Shown: piece by piece, positions 49,177 to 58,004 of the stretch
How positions within the stretch are numbered: the stretch's first letter is position 1
Layout of the letters: every line of letters begins with the position of its first letter
NCBI GenBank assembly: GCA_963807015.1
Contig: CAWEAS010000002.1
Span: 62,001 to 126,000, forward strand
Length of the DNA: 64,000 nt
Direction: 5' to 3'
Origin: JAJPKK01 sp963807015
GTDB taxonomy: Bacteria; Pseudomonadota; Alphaproteobacteria; Rhizobiales; Xanthobacteraceae
The notes under the pieces: generated by a model
The model's input: the letters and a program-made list of their open reading frames with translations, nothing else
Databases searched by the model: none
Told to the model about the DNA's origin: nothing
Program-made: the position numbers and the translations under genes

Positions 49177-50253
49177 TCATCGCTGTGGCTCCGCGCGGGC
49201 GCCGAGCTGCTCGGCCATCCAGTCCGCGGTTTGCGGGCGGTAGGCGTAGAAGCGGTTGTGCGCAACATGATTGCCGTCCGGGATGACGAGAAGCTCCGTC
49301 TTGCCGCGGGCTTCCGCGGCGAGCCGCTGCGCGTCTTCCGGCGGGCACAGCCGGTCGAGGCCCGCGGCGACAACGAAGAGGGGACACTCGATCCGTTGAG
49401 CGACACCCTCAAGCGAGAGCTGGAACGCCTTGGCACGCGCCTCATTTGCATTCGCGCTGTGGCTGCGCCGGATGTAGGCGTCGCGTGTGAGGTCGGGAAG
49501 TCGGTCCCAGAGCGCTCCCCAATTGTAGGGGCCGCAGTTTGCGATGCAGGCTTTGATGCGCTTGTCGAAGGCGGCGCTGCGCGGAGCATAATAGCCTCCC
49601 AGGCTGATGCCCCATACGCCGACGCGATCGACATCGACATCGCCGCGCTTCGTCAGCCAGTCGATCACCGGACTGACGACATTTTCGTAATCGTGACGAA
49701 TTGGAAAATCGTACTCGGCTTCGCCCTGCCCGGGACCGTCGAAGGCGAGAATCGCCATGCCGCGCTCGAGGAAATTCATCTCGAAAGTCAGCAGTTCCTC
49801 CTTGGTGGAATCGAGACCCATGGTCATGAGCACGATCGGCGGTCGCCGTGCGCCCTTGGGCAGCCGCAGCGTTCCGGCCAAGTGCTTGCCTTCGTAGGGA
49901 ATGAGCACGCGCTCGCCCGGCGGATCGAGGTGGGGAAGCGCGAGATCGAGACATGCAACGGCCTTTGCATGCGCGGCGCGCATTTGTTCGATGTCCTGCA
50001 CGAACAGGTATTTCGCGAAATGATAGGTCACCGCGGCGCGGCTCAAATGTTCGGCGGCGCTGACGAACTGCTTGTGGTCGAGCGCCGCCCGGCCCAGCGT
50101 TTCATGCACGGCGGCCCGTTTCGACCACGCGCCGCACCACTCGTCCCACCGCGTCAGGCCGCCGACGACGTCGTGAAAATCACTCGCCGCGACGCCGTTG
50201 ACGGTGAATCGCGAGATGAAGTTGTGGGCATGCTCGATACGCGGGTCTTTCAC
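49177..50253 (-). CDS. Alpha/beta hydrolase, DHPON-hydrolase / FrsA-like
   Basis: 358 residues with an N-terminal helical region (1-110) and an alpha/beta core. Nucleophile elbow GISLGG with Ser217, AFDGPGQGEAEYDF after strand 5, and late residues GLDRLCPPED and DGNHVAHN supplying the probable Asp and His. The closest characterised type I recognise is 2,6-dihydroxypseudooxynicotine hydrolase, a C-C hydrolase; esterase FrsA is similar in plan. No signal. Downstream of and on the same strand as a molybdenum hydroxylase gene, 34 bases after it, so probably co-transcribed. Confidence 0.85.
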   Translation of the reverse strand: MKDPRIEHAHNFISRFTVNGVAASDFHDVVGGLTRWDEWCGAWSKRAAVHETLGRAALDHKQFVSAAEHLSRAAVTYHFAKYLFVQDIEQMRAAHAKAVACLDLALPHLDPPGERVLIPYEGKHLAGTLRLPKGARRPPIVLMTMGLDSTKEELLTFEMNFLERGMAILAFDGPGQGEAEYDFPIRHDYENVVSPVIDWLTKRGDVDVDRVGVWGISLGGYYAPRSAAFDKRIKACIANCGPYNWGALWDRLPDLTRDAYIRRSHSANANEARAKAFQLSLEGVAQRIECPLFVVAAGLDRLCPPEDAQRLAAEARGKTELLVIPDGNHVAHNRFYAYRPQTADWMAEQLGARAEPQR

Positions 50254-50287
50254 GTTTCGCTCCTTCTGAGCCGTCCTGCGGTTTTCT

Positions 50288-52633
50288 TCATGCGGCGCGG
50301 CGCCGTTGCCGTGCCGCCTCGATCAATGCCCATAGCCGCGGCGGGGTCACGGGAAGTTGGTCGATGCGGATGTCGAGAGGCCGCAGCGCATCCTCGATTG
50401 CGGAAACGATGGCCGCCGGCGCCCCAATGGTGCCGCTTTCAGCCGCGCCCTTTACCCCGAGCGGGTTGAGCGGCGTCGGCGATTCCATGTGATGGATTTC
50501 GATCATCGGCGGAGTGTCGGAGGTCGGCAGCAGGTAGTCGGCATAATTCGCCACCAGCGGCTGGCCTTGGTCGTCGTAGCGCATCCATTCCAGCAGCGTC
50601 GCACCGATGCCGTGAACGACGCCGCCGACGATCTGCCCTTCGACCATCATCGGATTGATCATGCGGCCGCAGTCGTGGACAACGACGTAGCGCTGGATGA
50701 CGACCTGCCCGGTTTCGGGATCGACCTCCACCTCGGCGACGTGCGTACCGTTGGTATAGGTCAGGCCACTGGTCATGAAATCAGCCGACGCCGCGAGGCC
50801 TGGCGGGAGATTTCCGGGCAGCGCAAACCCCGGCGTCCCGCCCAGGGCCCGCGCAATGTCGCTCAGCTTTTTGCTGAGACCGGGGATGCCTCGCACCTGG
50901 ACCGCGCCATCGCGCAACTCGAGATCCGTGGCTGCGGCCTCCAGCAGTTCCGCGGCGGCAAGCTTCGCCTTCTCCGCCACCAAGGTGGCGGCTTGGTAAG
51001 CGGCATTCCCGGCGGTGACGGCTTGGCGACTGGCGTAGGCACCAAGACCCGACGGCGTCGCCGCCGTGTCGCCGGCGGTGACCTCGACCGCCGCCGGCGA
51101 GACCTTGAGCACATCGGCGACGATTTGCGCGATCATGGTCCGGACCCCTTGACCTTGGGCCGTGGCGCCGGTCGCGACGGCGATCTTGCCGGACGGGCCG
51201 ATACGGATCGCGGCTGTCTCGAATGGTCCGCGGCCCGTTGCCTCGACATAGTTCGCGAGGCCAATCCCGATGCAGCGTCCGTGCTGCCGCGCGACGGCTT
51301 GCCGCGCTGGAAAATCCGACCACCCCGCCGCCGCGAGCGCACGAGCCTGGCAGCCGGGATAGTCTCCGCTGTCGTAGGTCATGACAGCGCCGTCGCGCTG
51401 CTTCACGGGGATCGGAAAGGGCATGCGTTCGGCCGGGATAAGATTGCGCCGGCGGACTTCGTCACGTGGCAAACCGAGATGCAGGGCGATGCGGTCGAGC
51501 AGCCGCTCCATGACGAAGGTGCCTTGCGGCCGGCCGGCGCCGCGGGTCGGCGCCGAAGGCGTCAGGTTGGTCAGACAGAGATCGATGGAAATCCGGTAAG
51601 CCGGGAGGATGTAAGGGCCGATCAGATTGGTGGCAGCATTGAACGGAAGCGCGATCCCATAGGGCGTGGCCGCACCATGGTCGTAGCAGAGCCGGCCGCG
51701 AATGCCGCGCAGGCGGCCATCCTTGTCAAAGGCCACCTCCATGTCCCAATCGGTATCGCGCTCACCCACCGTGGCGGTAAAGCTCTCGAAGCGATCTTCG
51801 CACCATTTCACCGGACGCTTCAGCAGCAGCGCCGCGGCGGCAACGGCCAGCTCTTCGGGATGGAATACGGCCTTCGGCCCGAAACCGCCGCCGACATCCG
51901 GCGCCACCACCCGGACCTGACGCTCGGACAAACCGAGCGCGGCCACGAGCAGCGCCTGGGCCCGATGAGGCATTTGGGTTGAATCCCACAGCGTCAGTCG
52001 ATCCTCGACGGGATCATAGCGCGCGAGCACGCCGCGCCCCTCAAGCGAGTGACCTCCGCCTTTGCTGAGCCGAAAGCGTTCGGCGATGACCTCGGCCGGC
52101 GGCGCGAAAGCGCGATCGATATCGCCGAAATCGATTGCGGTGCGAGCGACAAGATTGTCGGGGAAGGCAAGTCGGGCCTGCGGCGCGTCCGCAGCAAGAC
52201 CCTCGACAGGATCGACGACGGCGGGAAGCGGCTCAATATCGAGCTCGATCTGGGTCACCGCATCCTCCGCGATGCGGCGCGAGGTCGCGACGACGACAGC
52301 AACCGGTTCCCCGACGTAGCCGACCTCTTCGCTCGCGAGGACGCAGGGGTCGACATCGAAGCGGATACCGGTGGCGGGCGTCGCCATGGACATGAAATCG
52401 GAGGTCAGCAACGGGCGGATGTCGCGAAAGGTCAACACCGCGGCCACGCCGTCAATCTTGCGAGCGGATGCCACATCGAGTTTGCGGACGCGCCCGTGTG
52501 CGGCTGGGCTGCGCAGGAATGCCGCGGCCAGCGCGCCGGGCGCATCGATATCGTCGAGGAACCTGCCGCGGCCGCGCAGCAACGGGTCATCCTCGATGCG
52601 TGCTGCGTGACGGCCGATCCAGCCCTCTTTCAC
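50288..52633 (-). CDS. Xanthine dehydrogenase-family molybdopterin-binding subunit (orphan large subunit)
   Basis: 781 residues from GTG 52633, chosen because ACGGAGGAAAT lies directly upstream; an ATG at 52690 adds 19 odd residues. Contains the aldehyde oxidase/xanthine dehydrogenase a/b hammerhead region (RGRGRFLDDIDAPG) and molybdenum domain: VVAPDVGGGFGPK, TRGAGRPQGTFVMER (form II, not the CO dehydrogenase CSFR motif) and GVKGAAESGTIGAP with the catalytic Glu. The usual FAD and [2Fe-2S] subunits are not next to it. It probably hydroxylates an aromatic or aldehyde substrate. Linked to a DHPON-like hydrolase, which hints at N-heterocycle (nicotine-type) chemistry. Confidence 0.88.
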   Translation of the reverse strand: MKEGWIGRHAARIEDDPLLRGRGRFLDDIDAPGALAAAFLRSPAAHGRVRKLDVASARKIDGVAAVLTFRDIRPLLTSDFMSMATPATGIRFDVDPCVLASEEVGYVGEPVAVVVATSRRIAEDAVTQIELDIEPLPAVVDPVEGLAADAPQARLAFPDNLVARTAIDFGDIDRAFAPPAEVIAERFRLSKGGGHSLEGRGVLARYDPVEDRLTLWDSTQMPHRAQALLVAALGLSERQVRVVAPDVGGGFGPKAVFHPEELAVAAAALLLKRPVKWCEDRFESFTATVGERDTDWDMEVAFDKDGRLRGIRGRLCYDHGAATPYGIALPFNAATNLIGPYILPAYRISIDLCLTNLTPSAPTRGAGRPQGTFVMERLLDRIALHLGLPRDEVRRRNLIPAERMPFPIPVKQRDGAVMTYDSGDYPGCQARALAAAGWSDFPARQAVARQHGRCIGIGLANYVEATGRGPFETAAIRIGPSGKIAVATGATAQGQGVRTMIAQIVADVLKVSPAAVEVTAGDTAATPSGLGAYASRQAVTAGNAAYQAATLVAEKAKLAAAELLEAAATDLELRDGAVQVRGIPGLSKKLSDIARALGGTPGFALPGNLPPGLAASADFMTSGLTYTNGTHVAEVEVDPETGQVVIQRYVVVHDCGRMINPMMVEGQIVGGVVHGIGATLLEWMRYDDQGQPLVANYADYLLPTSDTPPMIEIHHMESPTPLNPLGVKGAAESGTIGAPAAIVSAIEDALRPLDIRIDQLPVTPPRLWALIEAARQRRRAA

Positions 52634-52876
52634 ATTTCCTCCGTCCCCCAGGCCGACAACGCAAATTCGGCGACTTCGACTGTCTGACACCTAGCCTTTT
52701 GTGTATGTTCGTCATAGTGCTGGACGGTTCTCAAGCGCCTCAACATGGTATCGACCGCTTGCGCAGCTTGTCGCGCTGCGATCCGGCACGCGGAGCTGCG
52801 AGCCTGCGCGAAATCAAGGTGATCGCCGCGGATGTCATCCGGCTGGCTTGGATGAAAACGGAAAAGAGAAATAGCG

Positions 52877-54052
52877 ATGGCGGAGGCGGGCGCACTCACG
52901 GTTGAGAAGATCGAGACTTTCGTCGTCGGCCTGCCGCTGCGACGGCCGCATTTATGGGCCGGGCTCACGTCGGCAGTGGGGCAAGGCTATGTGGTCGTCA
53001 AGCTCCGCTTGAACAACGGCGTTGTCGGCTGGGGCGAGACCCAGACCATCAGGAGCTGGGGCGGCGACGACAGTGCGCGCTACGGCGAGAGCGCCAAGAC
53101 CGCCGTGACCGTCATCCACGACTTCATTGCGCCGGCGCTCAAGGACATCGACGTTCGGCAGTTCGAGAATGTGCACGTGGCGATGAACCGCGGTGTGCGC
53201 GGCCATCCCTATGCCAAGGCGGGCGTCGAGGTCGCGCTCCTGGATGCCGTCGGCCACTCCTTCAAGTTGCCGGTCTATCAGCTACTCGGCGGCCGCGTGC
53301 GCGCGCGGGTTGCGCTCGCCCACAGCATCGGCCTCATGGACGTCAAGGATGCGGCTGCGGAAGCGGCACAAGTGGTCGAGGAAGGGATCGGCACCATCAA
53401 GCTCAAAGTCGGCATCGATCCCGAGCGCGATGTCGCCGTTGTCCGCGAAGTCCGCAAGGCGATCGGCCCCGCGGCGAAAATCCGCGTCGATGGCAATCAG
53501 GGATACCGCGCGTGGCCGGAGGCTCTCGCCACTATCAAGCGCATGAGCGAGTACGACATCGCCTACGTGGAACAGCCGGTGGACGGCATCGAGCAGATGG
53601 CCGAGTTGTCGGCGCGCTGCGACATTCCGCTCATGGCGGACGAAAGTGCTTGGACGGAACATGACGTCACACAAATCGCCAAGGCCAAGGCGGCGCAGTA
53701 CTTGTCCGTCTACTACACAAAGCCCGGAGGAATGTGGAAGGCAAAGCGGCTGCTCACCGTCGCCGGCGCGCACCGCATGATCACGGACATCAACGGCTCG
53801 GCGGAGATGGGCGTCGGCAACGCAGCCAACTTGCATCTTGCCGCCTCGGCGCCGGAAATCGCGCTGCCGGGCACGATTCCCGTCACCTCGACCGCGGAAA
53901 TCGTCCGCACGAAAATCGCCGGGCATCAGTACCTGGACGACATCATCAAGGAGCCGTTCGTCTATGCGGACGGTTGCCTTGAAGTACCCGACGGGCCGGG
54001 TCTCGGCATCGAGGTCGACGAGCTCAAATTGAAAAAATACGCGATGAGTTGA
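52877..54052 (+). CDS. Mandelate racemase / muconate lactonizing enzyme family protein
   Basis: Enolase-superfamily enzyme, 391 residues. Catalytic layout: IKLKVG with Lys175 and Lys177, metal ligands Asp205 (RVDGNQG), Glu232 (VEQPV) and Asp255 (MADES), and Lys282 (YYTKPGG) on the opposite side of the barrel. The KxK and final Lys pattern fits the MLE subgroup rather than mandelate racemase. N-terminal capping domain residues 8-130. Substrate unknown. AGAGAAATAGCG precedes the ATG. Divergent from the molybdenum hydroxylase gene. Confidence 0.9.
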   Translation: MAEAGALTVEKIETFVVGLPLRRPHLWAGLTSAVGQGYVVVKLRLNNGVVGWGETQTIRSWGGDDSARYGESAKTAVTVIHDFIAPALKDIDVRQFENVHVAMNRGVRGHPYAKAGVEVALLDAVGHSFKLPVYQLLGGRVRARVALAHSIGLMDVKDAAAEAAQVVEEGIGTIKLKVGIDPERDVAVVREVRKAIGPAAKIRVDGNQGYRAWPEALATIKRMSEYDIAYVEQPVDGIEQMAELSARCDIPLMADESAWTEHDVTQIAKAKAAQYLSVYYTKPGGMWKAKRLLTVAGAHRMITDINGSAEMGVGNAANLHLAASAPEIALPGTIPVTSTAEIVRTKIAGHQYLDDIIKEPFVYADGCLEVPDGPGLGIEVDELKLKKYAMS

Positions 54053-54103
54053 TCTTATCGCTGTCGCGCCTCCGCAGGCTGCGGCGTTGCAGGAGGAGAG
54101 ACG

Positions 54104-55711
54104 ATGAAGCGGCGAGACTTCATCAAAGGAACGCTGGCGGCGGGCAGTGCCGCCGCTGCTCACGCCTTCAACGCCCGGCGCGCGTCAGCGCAGGCGCGAG
54201 CGGACCTGTTGCTCGACGTCGCAGAGAACGGTCCCAACAGCCTCGATTTCCACGTCGTCGGCGCCAATCGCCCGGTCTACGGCGTCGTCTGGAACGTCTA
54301 CGACCGTTTGATCACGTTCGGCGTCACCAAGGACGCCAACGGCAACGACTATTACGATCCGCGAAACCTGCAGCCCGAACTCGCCGAGGAGTGGGATTTG
54401 CGGGACATGTCCGTGACGCTGAAACTGCGCAAGGACGTGACCTTCGCGGACGGCACGCCGCTCACCGCCAAAGACGTGAAATGGTCGTTCGACCGCTGCA
54501 TCGCCGTCGGCGGCTATCCGAAGTCCGCCGTGGCGCCGGCCTCCCTCGTCGACCGCGAGCAGTTCGTCGTCGTCGATGACCATACGTTCCGCGTTGACTT
54601 CATCAAACACGACAAGCTGACGATGCCCTATCTCGGCGTGCCGCTGTTCGGCATCTATCACTCCGAACTCGTGAAGAAGCACGCGACGCCCGAGGACCCC
54701 TGGGGCCTCGAGTGGACCAAATTCAACACCGCGGGCACGGGCGCCTACCGCGTCGAGAAATGGACGCCGGGCCAGGAGCTCATCTACGTCCGCAATGATG
54801 CGTGGAACTGCGGCCCGCCGCCGAAACTCCGGCGGATCGTCAATCGTGTCGTGCCGTCGGCGGGCATCCGCCGCGCGCTGATCGAGCGCGGCGATTTCGA
54901 CATCTACCTCGACGTGCCTGCCAAGGATGCCGCCGAAATGGTGGACATCAAGCACCTGAAGATCGTCGGATCGCTGATGGAGAACAGCGTTCAGCACATC
55001 AGCATGAACGTGAAGATGAAGCCGTTCGACAGCCTCAAGGTGAGGCAGGCTGTGGCCTACGCCATCCCTTATGAGGCCATCATGAAGGCGGCGATGTACG
55101 GCCGCGCGCGGCCGCTGTTCGGCGGCCCGGACCGGGTGACGACGCCCGAGTGGCCGCAGCCCCATCGTTATGTAACGGATGTTGCAAAGGCAAAGCAGCT
55201 TCTCGCCGAGGCCGGCTACCCGAACGGATTCGAGACCACGCTGTCGTTCGATCTCGGCAATGCGGCCGTCAACGAGCCGCTCTGCGTGCTTTTGCGCGAG
55301 GGGCTCGCCCAGATCGGCATCAAGGCGACGCTCAATCCGCTGGCGGGCGCGAACTGGCGCGCCGTTTTCACCAAGAAGCTTCTGCCGCTGCAAAACCAGA
55401 TGTTCGGCGGCTGGTTCAACTATCCTGATTTCTTCTTTGAAGTCGTCTACAGCGGGACGACCAACACGATCTACAATACCATGGCGTACGACAATGCGGA
55501 GATGGACAAGGCGATCGAGACCGCCCATTACACCACCGATCCCAAGGTCTACGACAGCAACGTCGTGCAATTCATTCAACGGGCGTTCGACGATGTGCCG
55601 ACAATCCCGCTCTTCCAGCCGTTCCTCAACGTGGCGATGCAGCCCAATGTTCAGGGCTACCGCTATTTGTTTCACCGCCAGCTCGATTACAGGCACATCA
55701 CGAAGGCCTGA
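54104..55711 (+). CDS. Orphan ABC substrate-binding protein (dipeptide/nickel type, SBP_bac_5)
   Basis: 535 residues, Tat signal KRRDFIKGTLAAGSAAAAHAF. The DppA/OppA plan is clear: PELAEEWDLRDMSVTLKLRK, VTFADGTPLTAKDVKWSFDR, then VRQAVAYAIPYEAIM and the C-terminal DDVPTIPLFQPFLN. Ligands of the family include peptides, sugars, opines and aromatic compounds. No matching permease or ATPase genes (dppBCDF type) exist in the window, so it must borrow a channel or have lost its partners. AGGAGGAGAGACG is a strong ribosome binding site. Confidence 0.9.
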   Translation: MKRRDFIKGTLAAGSAAAAHAFNARRASAQARADLLLDVAENGPNSLDFHVVGANRPVYGVVWNVYDRLITFGVTKDANGNDYYDPRNLQPELAEEWDLRDMSVTLKLRKDVTFADGTPLTAKDVKWSFDRCIAVGGYPKSAVAPASLVDREQFVVVDDHTFRVDFIKHDKLTMPYLGVPLFGIYHSELVKKHATPEDPWGLEWTKFNTAGTGAYRVEKWTPGQELIYVRNDAWNCGPPPKLRRIVNRVVPSAGIRRALIERGDFDIYLDVPAKDAAEMVDIKHLKIVGSLMENSVQHISMNVKMKPFDSLKVRQAVAYAIPYEAIMKAAMYGRARPLFGGPDRVTTPEWPQPHRYVTDVAKAKQLLAEAGYPNGFETTLSFDLGNAAVNEPLCVLLREGLAQIGIKATLNPLAGANWRAVFTKKLLPLQNQMFGGWFNYPDFFFEVVYSGTTNTIYNTMAYDNAEMDKAIETAHYTTDPKVYDSNVVQFIQRAFDDVPTIPLFQPFLNVAMQPNVQGYRYLFHRQLDYRHITKA

Positions 55712-55716
55712 GCTTG

Positions 55717-55823
55717 GTCATTCCGGGGGCCGAGCGCAGCGAGGCAGCCCGGAATCCATAACCCCTGCTGCGGAGTATGGATTCCGGGCTCGCCTCCGCT
55801 GCGCCGCGGCGCCCCGGAATGAC
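55717..55823. repeat. REP-like palindromic element
   Basis: A long imperfect palindrome between two genes: outer arms GTCATTCCGG and CCGGAATGAC, with an inner pair CCGGAATCCATA and TATGGATTCCGG. It can fold into a long cruciform or hairpin. Elements of this look are common intergenic repeats in Bradyrhizobium and Rhodopseudomonas genomes (established in general; not checked here). Confidence 0.75.
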
Positions 55824-55864
55824 AATGGCCGGGTCGGTTTGCTGCGTATTGCAGGGCGGCGCGC

Positions 55865-56832
55865 ATGAAGATCATCGCGCTCGAGGAGCATTTCATCATG
55901 CCGGCCGACCGGGACAATCTCCCGATTGGCGCGCATCGCGGCAGCGACCGCGAGCTGCGAACGGGGATCGAGATCGGACCGGAGTTGCTTGATCTCGGCG
56001 AGCGGCGGATCGCCGCCATGGATGCTGCGGGCATCGACATGCAGGTGCTGTCGCTCAATCAACCGGGCTGCCAGGCGCTGGAGGGCCCGGCCGCGATAGC
56101 ACTGGCGCGAGAGTCTCAACGATCTGTTGTCGGATGCGATCAAGGCGCACCCGCAGCGCTTCGCCGGCCTTGCCGCCGTCCCGACGTCCGATCCCGCCGC
56201 AGCCGCAAAGGAATTGGAACGCGCCATCACCAAGCTCGGTTGCAAGGGCGCGATGATCAACGGCCACACCCACGGGAGCTTCCTCGACGACAAGAAATAC
56301 TGGCCGATCTTCGAGTGCGCGCATGCGCTCGGCGTGCCGATCTACCTTCATCCGCGCGATCCGCATCCGGACGCGATGAAGACTTACTTCGCCGGCTATC
56401 CCGAGATCGCCTATGCGGCCTGGGGCTTCGCGCTCGATACCTGCAGCCATTTCCTGCGATTGATCTGCGCCGGCGTGTTCGACGCTTATCCGAAGCTCAC
56501 CTTCATCCTCGGCCACATGGGCGAGGGCCTGGCGTTTTGGGTGCATCGCATGGACGATCACACCCAGCTCGCGGCAGCGCGCCGCGGGCTCAAACGGACC
56601 TTTGCTCAATATCTCACCGAGAACCTGGTGATCACCTGCAGCGGCAACTTCTCCACGCCGGCGCTCCTGTGCAGCGTGATGGCGCTCGGCATCGATAACG
56701 TGCTGTTCGCCGTCGACTGGCCTTACGAGTTCGAACGTCTATGCGACGAAGTTTTTGCGCGAACTGCCGCTGAGCGAACATGATAAGGCGAAGATCGCGC
56801 ATCTCAACGCCGAGCGCGTCCTGCGCTTGTGA
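55865..56832 (+). pseudogene. ACMSD-like amidohydrolase interrupted by two frameshifts
   Basis: The N-terminal part reads MKIIALEEHFIMPADRDN and runs in one frame to about 56113; the middle part (DAIKAHPQRFAGLAAVPTSD to FAVDWPYE) is in the next frame; the end (NVYATKFLRELPLSEHDKAK, then LNAERVLRL) is in the third. Each join needs removal of a single extra base, near 56114-56118 and at 56730-56731. Apart from that the amidohydro_2 family is complete, with YLHPRDPH, FILGHMGEG and the late VDWPYE. Either a recent pseudogene or sequencing/assembly error. Confidence 0.8.
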
Positions 56833-56861
56833 AGTTTTGGCTAATGTTTTCATGAACAGAT

Positions 56862-56965
56862 AACGTAGGGTGGGCAAAGCGCGGACTTGTCCGCGCGTAC
56901 CCGCGTTGGACGCTATGGTGGGCACGCTTCATGGTGGGCACGCTTCGCTTTGCCCACCCTACGTT
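56862..56965. repeat. REP-like inverted repeat with tandem 16-base unit
   Basis: A perfect 20-base arm (56862-56881, reading AACGTAGGGTGGGCAAAGCG) is repeated inverted at 56946-56965. Between them lie a small hairpin (GCGGAC TT GTCCGC) and two adjacent copies of ATGGTGGGCACGCTTC (56915-56930 and 56931-56946). The right arm is followed by a T-run, so it may also end transcription of the upstream gene. Confidence 0.8.
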
Positions 56966-57008
56966 TTTTGATTATCGGCGGACATCCGCCGTAGTGAGTT
57001 AAGACCAC

Positions 57009-57999
57009 ATGCGACTAGGCGTGTACTTCGATGGTTTTACTGGCATGTCGGACATGCTCGAGGCGGCGCGCGGTGCGGAGGATGCGGGCGCCGCAAGCCT
57101 GTGGTTTGCCCAGCACATGGGATACCGCGAGGCTTTCATGTGCGCGGCGGCAGTCGCCGGCGTGACCCGCAAGGCGAACGTGATCCCGGTCGCCATCAGC
57201 CCCTATCTGTGGCCGCCGCTGCCGGTCGCCATGTCCATCGCGACCATCAACGAGCTTGCGCCCGGGCGGGCCATGCTGGTGGCGGCTGTCGGCAACCGAC
57301 TCAATCTCGCGGAGTTCGGGGATCGAGCCCGCAAGACCGATCAAAGTCATGCGCGAATATGTCGAGGCCTTGCGCAGCCTGCTCGCCGGGCAATCGGTTC
57401 AGCTTGATGGCGAAATCACCAAGCTTCGCGGCGCTCACATGAATTTCGAGAAGGGCGCCCCCATTCCGATCCTGGTGGCGTCGACCGGTCCGCAGATGCT
57501 GCAGCTTGCCGGCGAGATCGGCGATGGCGTGGTGCTCTCGACCGGTCTTACGCTTCCCATGACGCGACAGTGTCTAGATCACGCGGCAGCCGGCGCGCGG
57601 CGCAAGGGGCGCGATCCCGCGGCCGTGCGCAGCGTCGGGTTCATCAATCTCGCCGTCTCGGAGGACGGCAAGTCGGCAAGAAAAGCGATCCTGCGCAAGC
57701 TCGCGTTTCTGTTTCGCAGCAAGGGCCACGCCGAGAACATGAAGTCATCCGGCCTGCCCATCGATCATGAAGCCATCATCGCTGCCGTTGCGCGCCGCGA
57801 TCTCGACGGCGCGGCGGCGCTGCTGCCGGAGGAAGCGGCATCGGCATTCGGTGTTGCCGGCACGCCGCGCGAGTGCCGCGACCGCCTGCAGGATTACCTC
57901 TCCGTCGGCCTCGACGATCCGGTGATCGAAATGTCATCGGAGAGCGCCGAGGCGCGCCGGCTCGCGCTCGAGGTGGTGCGGGAAGTTGCGGGATCATAG
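57009..57999 (+). pseudogene. LLM-class flavin/F420-dependent oxidoreductase interrupted by one frameshift
   Basis: Reads MRLGVYFDGFTGMSDMLEAA to AEFG in one frame, then IEPARPIKVMREYVEALRSL to the end in the next. The shift is a single extra G in the GGGG run at 57318-57321; without it the protein would be about 330 residues and complete, with the luciferase-like barrel and CRDRLQDYLSVGLDDPVI near the C-terminus. As in the gene before it, the damage is one +1 event. Function of the intact parent unknown (many relatives use F420 or FMN). Confidence 0.8.
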
Positions 58000-58004
58000 C
58001 GCGG

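Noticed and set aside
52691..52876. Small open frame between the molybdenum hydroxylase and the MLE-type gene
   Set aside because: No ribosome binding site or recognisable product; probably the divergent promoter region.
54185..55696. A 503-codon minus-strand frame inside the dipeptide-type binding protein gene
   Set aside because: Exact antisense of a well-supported gene, composition typical of shadow frames.
55717..56965. Possible CRISPR array in the repeat-rich region
   Set aside because: The repeats are palindromic REP-like elements without regular spacing or unique spacers, and no cas genes occur in the window.
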